A DNA stretch of 64,000 bases from Cellvibrionales bacterium UBA1969 (GTDB taxonomy: Bacteria > Pseudomonadota > Gammaproteobacteria > Pseudomonadales > UBA7434), in the NCBI GenBank assembly GCA_002339085.1, contig DDDX01000060.1, positions 28,767-92,766 on the forward strand, read 5' to 3'. Of the stretch, positions 26,324 to 35,850 are shown in pieces; the stretch's first letter is position 1; each line of letters begins with the position of its first letter. The notes under the pieces were generated by a model, which did no database searches, had not been told where the DNA came from, and saw only the letters and a list, made by a program, of their open reading frames with translations. A program made the position numbers and the translations under genes.

Positions 26324-27793
26324 ATGTCCAAAGCAACCATAGATTTACTCAACGTCGCTGACATCACTGATTGGCACAGTGAACACGACTTACTGGTCGT
26401 TGGCTTTGGTGCAGCCGGCGCTTGCGCTGCAATTGAATCAGCACAAGCAGGTAATACCGTATTGGTTTTGGAGCGCGGTAGCGGCATTGGTGGTACCACT
26501 AGCTTAGCAACCGGTCACTTCTATCTCGGTGGTGGCACTCGTGTCCAACTAGCCAATGGTATCGAAGACAGTGCTGATGAGATGTTTAACTACCTAATGG
26601 CTAATACGCCCGACCCCAATGCTGAAAAAATTCGTGCTTATGCTGATGATAGCGTTAGTCATTTTAATTGGTTAGTCGAACAAGGCGTACCTTTTAATGA
26701 CGGCTTCTACCGAAAAAAACATTACGAGCAACCCACTGACGAATGTTTGATTTGGTCGGGCAATGAGAAAGCTTGGCCCTACTCTCAACAAGCTAAACCA
26801 GCGCCTCGCGGCCATAAGGTCGAGCATCCTGGCAGTGGTGGCGGCGCTATCGTCATGCAAAAATTAGGTGAAGCCGCTAAACAATTAAAAGTGAAATTTC
26901 AATTTGATGCGCAAGTCAACGGTTTAATAAAAAATAAGACTGGCCGTATTGTCGGCCTTCGATACAAAACCTTTGGTGACACTTATTATCTCCGAGCAAA
27001 TAAGGCGGTGGTAATTGCAGCCGGCGGATTCAGCATGAATAAAACCATGGTTGAAGAACATTGTCCTCAATTAAATGCTGAATCTGTATGGCCACAAGGT
27101 ACGCCATACGACGACGGCAGCGGCATTCAATTGGGTTTAGCTGCCGGCGGGCAAGCCATTCATATGTCACAGGTATTTCTAACTTCTCCTTTTTATCCCC
27201 CCGAAAGCTTAGTTAAAGGTATTTTAGTCAACCAATACGGCCAACGATTTATCAATGAAGATTCCTATCATTCGCGTTCCGCAGCAGCGTGCATTGAACA
27301 ACCTAACGGTGTTGCTTATCTTATTTGTGACAACGCTACTTTTGGACGACCTGAATTAAAACTACAGGAATTAATTGATGCCTGGGACACCGTGGAAGAA
27401 ATGGAACAAGCGCTAGCACTGCCAAAAGGTGCACTGCAAGATACTATTAATCAGTATAATCAATATGCTGAACTGGGCAAAGATCCTCAACAACATAAGC
27501 ATGCTGATTGGTTGCAGCCGCTTAATCAGCCTCCCTTTGCTGCACTGGAGTGCTCGTTTGAAAAGTCAAGCTACACTGGCTTTACTTTGGGTGGATTACA
27601 GGTTTCTAAAGATGCGGAAGTGCTTGACCATCATCGCCAAGCGATTACTGGTCTTTATGCAGCAGGTGCTTGCGCATCTAATATTGCCCAAGATGGTACC
27701 GGTTATTCCAGCGGCACTTGTATCGGCGAAGCGACCTACTTCGGTCGCCGAGCCGCCAAACACGCCAATCAACTAAGCCCTTTACTGCCCTGA
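26324..27793 (+). CDS. KstD/fumarate-reductase-like FAD-dependent dehydrogenase
   Basis: A 489-residue flavoprotein. The FAD-binding GFGAAG motif is at 27-32, followed by LERGSGIGGTTSLATGHFYLGGG, and the C-terminal flavin contact is GLYAAGACASNIAQDGTGYSSG. The order of segments is that of the fumarate reductase/3-ketosteroid-delta1-dehydrogenase family. It lacks a signal peptide and cytochrome domain, so a cytosolic enol- or keto-substrate desaturase or reductase is more likely than a respiratory fumarate reductase. The next SDR starts 7 bases after its stop. It is clearly shorter than, and not a copy of, the flavoprotein at 46857. Confidence 0.82.
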   Translation: MSKATIDLLNVADITDWHSEHDLLVVGFGAAGACAAIESAQAGNTVLVLERGSGIGGTTSLATGHFYLGGGTRVQLANGIEDSADEMFNYLMANTPDPNAEKIRAYADDSVSHFNWLVEQGVPFNDGFYRKKHYEQPTDECLIWSGNEKAWPYSQQAKPAPRGHKVEHPGSGGGAIVMQKLGEAAKQLKVKFQFDAQVNGLIKNKTGRIVGLRYKTFGDTYYLRANKAVVIAAGGFSMNKTMVEEHCPQLNAESVWPQGTPYDDGSGIQLGLAAGGQAIHMSQVFLTSPFYPPESLVKGILVNQYGQRFINEDSYHSRSAAACIEQPNGVAYLICDNATFGRPELKLQELIDAWDTVEEMEQALALPKGALQDTINQYNQYAELGKDPQQHKHADWLQPLNQPPFAALECSFEKSSYTGFTLGGLQVSKDAEVLDHHRQAITGLYAAGACASNIAQDGTGYSSGTCIGEATYFGRRAAKHANQLSPLLP

Positions 27794-27800
27794 GGATGAT

Positions 27801-28559
27801 ATGAACTTAACCACCGCTGTACTCATTACCGGAGGGGCCTCAGGAATTGGAAAAGCCTGCGCAGAAGCTTTAGCCCGCCAAGGTCGCCCAATTATGATTT
27901 GGGATATCGATAGCAAAGCTGCTGCTGCTAGCGCCAGTCAAGTTCAACAAAATTTCAATGTCGACACCAGCAGCTATGGCATAGACATCAGTCAGTTCAA
28001 TGAATTTGAATCGGCGCTAACTGCTAGTCGAATGAGTAAACACAGCATTGGTGGTTTAGTTCATGCCGCCGGAGTGGATGGCAGTGTGGCGCTCGATGAC
28101 CTCACGCCCGAGTCATGGCAACGTATTATGGATATTAATTTAGGGGCTCTGCCGTTCTTAACGCAACTTCTACTACCTGACCTAGCCGCCAATTCTGGCT
28201 CCGCCATCGTAGGTATTGCATCGATTAATGCGCACTTAGGTAACCAAGCTAACCTTTCTTACAGCGCATCAAAAAGCGGTATGTTAGGGCTTGTTAAAGC
28301 ACTAGCAGACCGCTTAGCCAATGATAATATTAGAATTAATGCCGTTTCACCTGGACAAATCGATACCCCCATGCTGGCAGGACCCATGGCCTATATGGAT
28401 GGATTACGCGAACAATTCGAACTACGAATTCTAATGGGTCGTCTTGGCCAAGCCAGCGAAGTTGCCAATGCTGTTGCTTTTTTGCTATCGGATCAGGCCA
28501 GCTATATCACAGCAAGTGAGTTAGTGGTTGATGGCGGTAATCTTTCATCCCAACGCTGA
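27801..28559 (+). CDS. SDR family oxidoreductase
   Basis: A 252-residue classical SDR with TGGASGIG (near residue 10), HAAGVDG in the NNAG position, IASINAH and YSASKSG (catalytic Tyr and Lys), SPGQIDTPM and the C-terminal VVDGGN. Loss of NNAG in favour of HAAG is a known variant. GAGGATGAT immediately before the ATG provides the ribosome site and sits in the preceding stop region, so it is coupled to the flavoprotein gene. Confidence 0.86.
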   Translation: MNLTTAVLITGGASGIGKACAEALARQGRPIMIWDIDSKAAAASASQVQQNFNVDTSSYGIDISQFNEFESALTASRMSKHSIGGLVHAAGVDGSVALDDLTPESWQRIMDINLGALPFLTQLLLPDLAANSGSAIVGIASINAHLGNQANLSYSASKSGMLGLVKALADRLANDNIRINAVSPGQIDTPMLAGPMAYMDGLREQFELRILMGRLGQASEVANAVAFLLSDQASYITASELVVDGGNLSSQR

Positions 28560-28689
28560 CCGACATAAATAATCAAATTACCCTCTTTTTATGGATTTTT
28601 GGAAGGTATTGTTAATTAACTACTCAAGCTAAGGCGTTAACGTAGTCACTATTCAATCACTTTACTGATAATAAGAAACAAGGTGTTTT

Positions 28690-29889
28690 ATGGATACTCA
28701 AGTCAAATCTACTTCCAATGTTAGTCCAGCAGAGATGTTAGATAAAGCCATCGCCATGCAAGCTATGTTGCGAGAAAAGGCGCAACACACCAGAAGCTTG
28801 CGACGCATCCCTGATGAGACGATGGCCGAGCTAATTGACGCCGGTTTTTTTAAAATGATGCAGCCAGCCCGATATGGCGGCTACGAAATGAACCCAAAAC
28901 ATTTTTATGATGTAGTGTTTGAAATTGCAAGAGCCTGCCCATCGACAGGATGGGTGTTAAGTGTTGTCGGTGTGCATAATTGGCAGCTAGGATTATTAGA
29001 CGATCGCGCTCAACAAGATGTCTGGGGGCAAGATGACAATCAACTCATCTCATCATCCTATGCGCCTAAGGGCAAAGCTGAGCCGGTAGAGGGCGGTTTT
29101 AAATTCTCAGGGCAATGGCAGTTTTCAAGCGGTTGTGACCATTGTAATTGGATTTTTGTTGGCGGTTTACTCCCCGCTGATCCAAATATGCCTGAGATGC
29201 CACAACTCGGTTCTTTTTTAATTCCAAGCAGCGATTACGAGATCATTGATGACTGGCATACCACCGGCTTACAGGGTTCTGGCAGTAAAACATTAGTCGT
29301 CAAAGACGCCTTTGTGCCTGATTATCGCGTGCATAGCTTTATGCAAGGCTTCTTATGCCAAGGGCCTGGCCAAGCATTAAATACTTCACCATTATATAAA
29401 TTACCGTTCGGGCAAGTCTTTATTCGCGCCGTTTCAACCCCTTCTATCGGTACGGCTCAAGGGGCACTCGACGCCTACTGTGAATATAATTCGAAACGGC
29501 TCAACAGTGTCGGTCAAAAAGTTGTCGAAAGTCCCGCTGGACAAATCGCTGGCGCTCGCGCTCTATCGGCAATTCGTACAGCCAGATTAAAGTTACATCA
29601 TGCCTTTGATACCTTGCTTGAATTCGCTGAAAAAGGTGAGCCATACCGTGATATAGATCGAGCCGAGTTCCGCTATGATTCTTGCAATACTGTAGAAACA
29701 CTCATCCCCGTGGTGCAGGAATTATTGGCAAATTCGGGTGGAACAGCGATTTATCAAGGCAATACAGTGAACGAACTGTATCAGGATATTCTTGCTTTTC
29801 GCCAGCACGCGGCTAATCAACCCTACGCACCGACAACTAATTTAGGCTCAGTGATGTTTGGTGCACCATCGAAAGATTTTTTCAGTTAG
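28690..29889 (+). CDS. HsaA-like flavin-dependent hydroxylase (acyl-CoA dehydrogenase fold)
   Basis: A 399-residue protein of the group D flavin monooxygenases, close in length and layout to HsaA, the oxygenase that hydroxylates the phenolic ring of 9,10-secosteroids. Signature stretches are LIDAGFFKMMQPARYGGYE, ACPSTGWV, FSGQWQFSSGCDHCNW and TGLQGSGSKTLVVKDAFVP. HsaA needs reduced flavin from a separate reductase (HsaB), and none is visible nearby. Its product, a catechol, would suit the extradiol enzyme at 22360 in the same run. 130 bases separate it from the previous SDR, so it may have its own promoter. Naphthocyclinone-type hydroxylases are an alternative. Confidence 0.83.
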   Translation: MDTQVKSTSNVSPAEMLDKAIAMQAMLREKAQHTRSLRRIPDETMAELIDAGFFKMMQPARYGGYEMNPKHFYDVVFEIARACPSTGWVLSVVGVHNWQLGLLDDRAQQDVWGQDDNQLISSSYAPKGKAEPVEGGFKFSGQWQFSSGCDHCNWIFVGGLLPADPNMPEMPQLGSFLIPSSDYEIIDDWHTTGLQGSGSKTLVVKDAFVPDYRVHSFMQGFLCQGPGQALNTSPLYKLPFGQVFIRAVSTPSIGTAQGALDAYCEYNSKRLNSVGQKVVESPAGQIAGARALSAIRTARLKLHHAFDTLLEFAEKGEPYRDIDRAEFRYDSCNTVETLIPVVQELLANSGGTAIYQGNTVNELYQDILAFRQHAANQPYAPTTNLGSVMFGAPSKDFFS

Positions 29890-29912
29890 ATGCTTTTCAT
29901 CCGCCTAAGTGA

Positions 29913-31457
29913 TTAAGGCCTGATACCTGATCGTTTAAGCGGTTGAGGTTGCTGTGATTGTCGCTCGCGACTGACCATTAAAGCTTTAATAAATCGATTG
30001 CGCAATTCTCGTGGGTCAATAATTTCGTCATAAGCCATGGTATCGCCGGTCGACCAAGCTCCACTCTGTTCAGCTATTTTTAATTTTTCAGCCATGTCTT
30101 TATCGGCTCCTGATGCAATGCCGCCTCCCAGTGCCGGTATACCGCCCAAGGTAATTCCCGGAAACGCCAAGGTCAGTGTTTGCTGATCGAAAGGATTCAT
30201 ACCCATTAGTGAACTCCCAAAGCCAAAGGCTTTTCGGATCGTCACATGGAGTTTAGGCGACTCAATCGAAGACTGAGCAGCATACATACGTGCAGCAGAT
30301 CTTAAGGTGCCCGCCTGCTCTGCCGATGAACCCGACATCACACCAGGGTTATCGGCTAAAAATACAATAGGCAAATGAAAAGCATTACAGACGTCAATAA
30401 AATGTGCAGCCTTATCGGCTGCTTCGGCGGTTATCGCACCGGCCTGAACACTGGGTTGATTGGCAACGATCGCTACCGGATAACCTCCAATGCGAGCCAA
30501 TGAGGTAATAATAGATCGCCCATAGCCTGGCTGAATGTCAATACAATCGTCACTGTCATCGACAACTAAGTCAATCAGTTTATGTATATCGTAGGCAATT
30601 CTATCATCGTTAGGAACGATATCGAACACTTCAACGAGACTACGCGACTGTGACAAAGCAGACTGCTTTTGAGCTGCTAACTGATAAGCACTGGCAGGGA
30701 AAAAACTTAAATACTGTCGGACTAAGCGAACACCTTGTAGAAAGTCATCGACCTGATTATGTGCAACGCCACTAACTGATGTATGCATTGCTGCACCACC
30801 CAGCGCTTGTTTTGATATTTTTTCACCTAGCGCGGCTTCAACTAAAGGCGGTCCTGCTGCAAATAAAAAAGCATCAGAAGTCATCACAATAAAATCTTTT
30901 AGCATGCCCGTAATTGCACCATGGCCTGCCGATGGCCCAACGATTAATGCCACAGTGGGTACAATTCCTGATAGCTTAGCCAAAACCTGCATATCACTTG
31001 GCGCGTAAGGGTGACGGCTCAAGGCATTACTTGTTCGCTCACCCGAGCCCTCAAGCAAACTGATAAAAGGCAACCTTTCTTGTAAAGCCAAACTGGCTAA
31101 ACGTATTTTCTTAGCATTAGTAGCATGGCCAATAGAGCCGCCCATGACAGTAAAATCTTCACAGCCAACCACGACATTACGGCCATCGATGGTAGCTAAA
31201 CCACCGATCAAAGCATCTGCTGCTGCAATTGGTTCGCCGTGATAACTTAAACCGCCGGCTAAGGTACCCAGCTCCATAAAACTGCCGTCATCGACTAAAG
31301 CCGTAATCATTTGTCGAGCATTGAACCGGCCCGCATCCTCACGCTTAGCTAATTTTTCCTCGCCACCCATCGATTGACCAAAGCTTTTACGACGCTCAAA
31401 CTCAGCCATTAATGGCTGCCAGTCTTGCGCAATAGAATTGATATCCTGTTCTGCCAT
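29913..31457 (-). CDS. Acyl-CoA carboxylase-type carboxyltransferase
   Basis: A 514-residue protein with two crotonase-like halves, as in beta subunits of propionyl-, methylcrotonyl- or geranyl-CoA carboxylase. EGSGERTS in the N-half and VFLADNPGVMSGSSAEQAG in the C-half mark the two domains, and GGSIGHATNAKK is typical. A GAGG site precedes the ATG. No biotin carboxylase or biotin-carrier gene is adjacent. Glutaconyl-CoA decarboxylase or free-standing carboxyltransferases of the same fold are alternatives. It faces the HsaA-like gene tail to tail. Confidence 0.82.
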   Translation of the reverse strand: MAEQDINSIAQDWQPLMAEFERRKSFGQSMGGEEKLAKREDAGRFNARQMITALVDDGSFMELGTLAGGLSYHGEPIAAADALIGGLATIDGRNVVVGCEDFTVMGGSIGHATNAKKIRLASLALQERLPFISLLEGSGERTSNALSRHPYAPSDMQVLAKLSGIVPTVALIVGPSAGHGAITGMLKDFIVMTSDAFLFAAGPPLVEAALGEKISKQALGGAAMHTSVSGVAHNQVDDFLQGVRLVRQYLSFFPASAYQLAAQKQSALSQSRSLVEVFDIVPNDDRIAYDIHKLIDLVVDDSDDCIDIQPGYGRSIITSLARIGGYPVAIVANQPSVQAGAITAEAADKAAHFIDVCNAFHLPIVFLADNPGVMSGSSAEQAGTLRSAARMYAAQSSIESPKLHVTIRKAFGFGSSLMGMNPFDQQTLTLAFPGITLGGIPALGGGIASGADKDMAEKLKIAEQSGAWSTGDTMAYDEIIDPRELRNRFIKALMVSRERQSQQPQPLKRSGIRP

Positions 31458-31541
31458 ACTCAGCCTCTGTTAATGAGTCGCAAGTTAATCACTGAATCTT
31501 AGCCATCATAGACAATAATCGGCCATGTTAAAATTACGGTC

Positions 31542-32363
31542 TTATAAGGGATAAATATCAAAGCGGGCGGATTTTCCCTCGATTGACGATGCGGGTGTTT
31601 GAAGCGCTAAGTGCTCGGCTCCTGGCGCTCGCTTGATCACAACTTTTGAACCGGCTATCTTAACCGCTGCTTCAAATAATCGCTGATCCTCAGCAGTTGA
31701 ATTATGGGCAGCAATTTGCTGCAAAAAAGCCATATTTTTTTTCACGGCTGCTGTTTTTTTAAGTCCACGCTTTGGCTCTTGCTCCGCAGTGTTATACATG
31801 GGATCGAGGTAAACCACATCGGGTCGACGTCCCTGCCAACTTTTCATGATATCAACGCTATCACCTTCGTAAAAAACAATTCGACTGGCCACCTCAGCGA
31901 TTACATCGTCACTATCAGCGACGCGATGAATTGCCTGTGCTAACAAAAACGCAAGCAGAGGGTTCTTTTCAACCATCGTAAGCTGGCAACCGGCATTGGC
32001 AAGTAAAAACCCGTCGTGGCCAAAACCTGCCGTCGCGTCTAAAACAAATAGCGGCAACGTCGCTTTATTTCGACCTTTGACTGCTCGAACGACATTTTCT
32101 TTTTCGAAACCTTGTCGGCTTAAGCGAGCATAAAAAGACGGTAAAAAAAAGTCTACCCCCACTGTGGATTTTCGGTCATGCGTAAACACACGCCATTGAT
32201 TATTTTCAAGGACTAATTTTGGTAGTGAGTCACTGGGTAAATTTTCTTCACTGATGGTATGGAAATGCAATCGCTGAGCAAGCGATTTAACACTATCAAA
32301 CGATAGATTTTCTTTTTCATTGGCCAACAAAACATAGCCTTTGGGCACTTGGCCATCATTCAT
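31542..32363 (-). CDS. rsmJ: 16S rRNA (guanine1516-N2) methyltransferase RsmJ
   Basis: A 273-residue RNA methyltransferase. The ATG at 32363 (AGGTG seven bases upstream) is preferred to a TTG just before it. The SAM motif DATAGFGHDGFLLA, the catalytic region VVYLDPMYN and the following KKTAAVKKNM are RsmJ hallmarks (usual form DPMFP). The enzyme methylates G1516 of 16S rRNA on assembled small subunits. Its start lies 10 bases after the PilZ stop, so they probably share a transcript. Confidence 0.9.
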   Translation of the reverse strand: MNDGQVPKGYVLLANEKENLSFDSVKSLAQRLHFHTISEENLPSDSLPKLVLENNQWRVFTHDRKSTVGVDFFLPSFYARLSRQGFEKENVVRAVKGRNKATLPLFVLDATAGFGHDGFLLANAGCQLTMVEKNPLLAFLLAQAIHRVADSDDVIAEVASRIVFYEGDSVDIMKSWQGRRPDVVYLDPMYNTAEQEPKRGLKKTAAVKKNMAFLQQIAAHNSTAEDQRLFEAAVKIAGSKVVIKRAPGAEHLALQTPASSIEGKSARFDIYPL

Positions 32364-32373
32364 CAATCAGCAC

Positions 32374-32646
32374 CTAAACAAACTCAAGGCCCATGCCTTG
32401 ATCGGAGGTATGGGCCACACGCATCGACACTGGCGTATCATTGAGTGGGCCGGTATGCCTTTTAATAAGGACTTTTACTTCGGTATTAACCGGCGGCAAG
32501 GTATGAGTACCTCGCAAAGCAAAAAAACCACCTTGCGAACTGTCTTTTGCCTTAAGCTGAATAACACCCCATGCGGGGTGACTGATTTCTAACTGCGCTT
32601 GGCTAGCAACCCTTGGATATCTTCGCTTATCAGATGCAAAACCCAT
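32374..32646 (-). CDS. PilZ domain protein
   Basis: A 90-residue single PilZ domain, a cyclic-di-GMP receptor module. The c-di-GMP motifs are RRYPR near the N-terminus and DSSQGGFF about 30 residues later, corresponding to RxxxR and D/NxSxxG. An open frame extends to 32712 from a TTG, but the ATG at 32646 gives the standard domain length. It lies between a metallo-hydrolase and rsmJ; the target it controls is unknown. Confidence 0.82.
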   Translation of the reverse strand: MGFASDKRRYPRVASQAQLEISHPAWGVIQLKAKDSSQGGFFALRGTHTLPPVNTEVKVLIKRHTGPLNDTPVSMRVAHTSDQGMGLEFV

Positions 32647-32689
32647 CGCTAAATCACTCTTTTTATAATCGGTATAGGGCCTTATTTGG

Positions 32690-33466
32690 CTAGGCAATTT
32701 CCAACCAATCAAAGCCGCTTTCTTGATCCGCTACCCGCATTCGTTCATGGTGAGGAAATATCGCTTTTATCGCCTCGCAAGCCAGTGCTGCTTGATTATT
32801 TTTTTGGCTAATATGCGCAACCACCAGCCACTGAATATTCTGATGCTGTAATTTAGACAATAACTCAGCGGCTTGAGTGTTGCTTAAGTGTCCCCAGTCC
32901 CCTTTGACACGCTGCTTTAAGCTCATCGGGTAAGGACCATTTTGCAGCATCGATTCGTCATAATTGCACTCTAAAATTATCGCGTCACAATCTTGATAAG
33001 ACTCAATAATATGCGGTGTATAGCTTCCTAGGTCGGTTAATATACCTAACTTCTTAGCTGCCTGGTCAGACGCAGGCTGAGTACTGATAACAAATTGACA
33101 GGGTTCTCTCGCATCGTGCGGTACGGTGACAGGCTGAATCAGTAGGTCGCCAACAACCACCGGTGAAAAGTGACTTAAAATATTCATCTGCGGGAGGTGG
33201 TCTAAGCCGCTCTTAATGGCAGTGCCGTGAGTCATATATAGCGGCATTGCGTATTGCCGCGCAAGTGACTTCAGACCTTTAATGTGGTCACTGTGTTCAT
33301 GCGTGATAAACACAGCATCAATTGACTCAGGCAATATATCTAACTGTGCAAGGCCCTCCCTTAAGGGTCGCAAGGCAACGCCACAATCAATTAATATTCG
33401 CGCTTGGCTTGATTCAACAATTAACGCATTGCCGCGGCTACCACTGCCTAAAGAAGAAAATCGCAT
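32690..33466 (-). CDS. Metallo-beta-lactamase-fold hydrolase (YycJ/WalJ-like)
   Basis: A 258-residue protein with the HEHSDH metal motif (about 55-60), N-terminal FSSLGSGSRGNA and a later LECNYDE and VVAHISQKNN. These are typical of the YycJ/WalJ group, thought to be nucleic-acid-processing 5' exonucleases related to RNase Z. Cytoplasmic. It is 26 bases from bamC and in the same orientation as dapA, bamC and rsmJ. Confidence 0.85.
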   Translation of the reverse strand: MRFSSLGSGSRGNALIVESSQARILIDCGVALRPLREGLAQLDILPESIDAVFITHEHSDHIKGLKSLARQYAMPLYMTHGTAIKSGLDHLPQMNILSHFSPVVVGDLLIQPVTVPHDAREPCQFVISTQPASDQAAKKLGILTDLGSYTPHIIESYQDCDAIILECNYDESMLQNGPYPMSLKQRVKGDWGHLSNTQAAELLSKLQHQNIQWLVVAHISQKNNQAALACEAIKAIFPHHERMRVADQESGFDWLEIA

Positions 33467-33492
33467 AATCTAGCCAGTCATAACCGCATTAA

Positions 33493-34677
33493 TTAAGATA
33501 ATTTTTTCTGAACACGACGAAGGATTACTGTTTGTTCTTTAATATCCAGTGACGAACCAGTCTGACTTTGCACTTGAATAATTAAATTACTGCCGTTGTG
33601 TCGCGCACTAAACTCTAGGGTTTCAGCAGCGGTTGCCTCCTCATCTTTAGAGCGGCTAAAAAGCCGTGAAATAAAGCCTTTTTCCTCTTTTACTGAGGCT
33701 GCACCATTTGATCTGGCTAAATAGAACCCGCGACTTCGATTAAGATCGCTAATATCAAAATTTGCTTTCTTTAATGCTAGGCCAAGCGAAGCCCAAGCTC
33801 GATCAAACGGCAGCGACAAACTCAAATAAGGCTCACTGCTATTATCGTAAAGCAGTTTCACCTTACTCGCAGAACCAATGCCCTGAGCTAACAGTGAGTA
33901 AGACGCCCGATTCGGCGAGTCAGCCAAATGTTCGGCCAATAAATTAATCATATTATCTTCACGCTTACTTTCGCTCGAAGCATTGCCCCAAGAAGCAGGA
34001 GTAGCTGAGCTGCTGGTAGCAGTCGTGGCTTGCTGGGTGATCTCAATTTCGGTGGTTGCTTTTTGCACCCCTGGCTTGAGCGAAAACCGATAACGCTCTC
34101 GCGAACCTTCCAGCCCTGATCGATATGCGTTAGCACTTGATGAACGATTGGAGTTAGACTGACTAGCGTTAAACGATGAAAAGCTCGGTTCAACCTCGTC
34201 AGACCTAATATCTTTCAACCAATCAGTTTCAATAACACCACGATTACCGTTCGAAACGGCAACAGGAATCTGGTTAGAGGCCAAAAAATTCGCAACCAAT
34301 GGCCAAACTTGACCGGACGATGCGTTAACTAAAATCCATTGCCGTTGATCAAACTTTTGAACTTTGACGCTACCCTTTTGCTCAGCCGAATCTAAGGACT
34401 GCACCCTTGGTACTTCAAATTCAGCCGAAGGCAATGGTGATGTATTAATAGCAGGAATAGGATACTGATCATGGATAGCCGGTAATTCTATGCCGTCAGG
34501 CAAAACCAAATCACGACTTTCCTCTACCGATAAATAGTCATAGGTACGCGAGGGGAAAAGACCTTCATCACCAAACAGCCAACTACAACCGGGTAATAGC
34601 AAAAACGTACAAGCAATAATGAGTATAGTTTTTATGCGAGCAATAAATTTGATGCTTAAAGGCGTGAAAACTGTCAT
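33493..34677 (-). CDS. bamC: Outer-membrane assembly lipoprotein BamC
   Basis: A 394-residue lipoprotein: an N-terminal hydrophobic stretch ends in the lipobox LLPGC (Cys about 31). The following region up to about 100 is the unstructured BamD-binding part (SRTYDYLSVEES, then PxI-rich), and two helix-grip domains follow, the second beginning after the SSSATPASWG linker. BamC is an accessory part of the BAM complex that inserts beta-barrel proteins. It follows dapA with 31 bases between, the normal order. It is somewhat longer than E. coli BamC (344), owing to a Ser/Ala-rich linker. Confidence 0.9.
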   Translation of the reverse strand: MTVFTPLSIKFIARIKTILIIACTFLLLPGCSWLFGDEGLFPSRTYDYLSVEESRDLVLPDGIELPAIHDQYPIPAINTSPLPSAEFEVPRVQSLDSAEQKGSVKVQKFDQRQWILVNASSGQVWPLVANFLASNQIPVAVSNGNRGVIETDWLKDIRSDEVEPSFSSFNASQSNSNRSSSANAYRSGLEGSRERYRFSLKPGVQKATTEIEITQQATTATSSSATPASWGNASSESKREDNMINLLAEHLADSPNRASYSLLAQGIGSASKVKLLYDNSSEPYLSLSLPFDRAWASLGLALKKANFDISDLNRSRGFYLARSNGAASVKEEKGFISRLFSRSKDEEATAAETLEFSARHNGSNLIIQVQSQTGSSLDIKEQTVILRRVQKKLS

Positions 34678-34708
34678 TACAGATATTCCAAACGGTGACT
34701 AAAATCGG

Positions 34709-35617
34709 CTAATTGCTTGCATGCGCAACAGAGTTAATGCCGGCCACCTCAAGCGCTGCTTCGATGCGTTGATGGTAAAGCTCAGCAAGCGGAGTTAACG
34801 GCAATCGTATCCCTAGGCCTATTAATCCCATTGATGACAGGGCCCACTTCACAGGTATAGGATTTGCCTCGACAAACAAATCATTATTTAAAGGCATTAA
34901 TAGATCATTTAGCCGTCTAACCTCTTGCTGCTGTTCTTCCGTTGACGCAGACATAGCTAGAGCACAAAGACGTGACATCGCCTGTGGTGCAACATTCGCT
35001 GTAACCGACACATTCCCCATACCCCCTTGTAATAAAAATTCGATAGCGGTTGCATCATCACCGGAATAAACCGCAATTTTATCACCACAGATTTTCAACA
35101 ACTCCAGCCCTCTAGAAAGCTGCCCTGTGGCATCTTTAATACCGATAATATTAGGAATATCAGCCAGTCTAGCGGTGGTTTCAGGCAGCATATCGACAGC
35201 CGTTCGGCCGGGAACGTTATACAGGATGTTTGGCAGATCAACCGCCTCAGCGATAGCCTTGTGATGCAGATATAAACCTTCTTGGCTGGGTTTGTTGTAA
35301 TATGGAGTCACGCTCAAGCTCGCATCGGCACCTAAGCACTTAGCCGCCGCAGTCAATTCAATTGCCTCAGCTGTTGAATTTGCACCAGTACCCGCTATAA
35401 CTGGTAATCGACCGGCAGCCGTTTCCACCACGGCTTTAATCACCGCCTGATGCTCATCAACATTTAAAGTCGCTGATTCACCGGTTGTGCCAACAGCAAC
35501 GATGGCATCAGTTTTGGCCACAATATGCCATTCAACCAGACGCTGCAAAGCAGGAAAGTCAACCTCTCCAGTGTCTAACATAGGCGTTACCAACGCCACA
35601 ATACTGCCCGAAATCAC
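34709..35617 (-). CDS. dapA: 4-hydroxy-tetrahydrodipicolinate synthase DapA
   Basis: The first committed enzyme of lysine and diaminopimelate synthesis, a tetrameric TIM barrel that condenses pyruvate with aspartate semialdehyde. Motifs: GSIVALVTPM at the start, GTTGESATL, YNVPGRT with the proton-relay Tyr, and the Schiff-base lysine in IGIKDATGQL. No ATG exists: the GTG at 35617 gives the family N-terminus VISGSIVAL, and a TTG just before it has better spacing (7 bases) from AGAGGA. Either gives about 302 residues. It leads the dapA-bamC pair. Confidence 0.95.
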   Translation of the reverse strand: MISGSIVALVTPMLDTGEVDFPALQRLVEWHIVAKTDAIVAVGTTGESATLNVDEHQAVIKAVVETAAGRLPVIAGTGANSTAEAIELTAAAKCLGADASLSVTPYYNKPSQEGLYLHHKAIAEAVDLPNILYNVPGRTAVDMLPETTARLADIPNIIGIKDATGQLSRGLELLKICGDKIAVYSGDDATAIEFLLQGGMGNVSVTANVAPQAMSRLCALAMSASTEEQQQEVRRLNDLLMPLNNDLFVEANPIPVKWALSSMGLIGLGIRLPLTPLAELYHQRIEAALEVAGINSVAHASN

Positions 35618-35850
35618 CAATTCACCGTCCTCTTGTATCACTTATCTACCGAGACTGCTAAAATTAGCCCTTCGGAAAATATACGTTTATGTTACTTAGC
35701 CAATCCTATTAACACAAGGCATAGAAGCTCATAATAGGACTTTATTGTACATTAAAGCCACTGCATCTATTTTGATCCGGCTTGCCGATAGAGCAGTGAG
35801 AAAGGCAGAAACCAATTGGCACAACATTCGTAAATAGGTCAAAAAAACAG

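Noticed and set aside
26197..26499. 100-codon minus-strand frame
   Set aside because: Spans the junction of two well-supported plus-strand genes and has no recognisable content.
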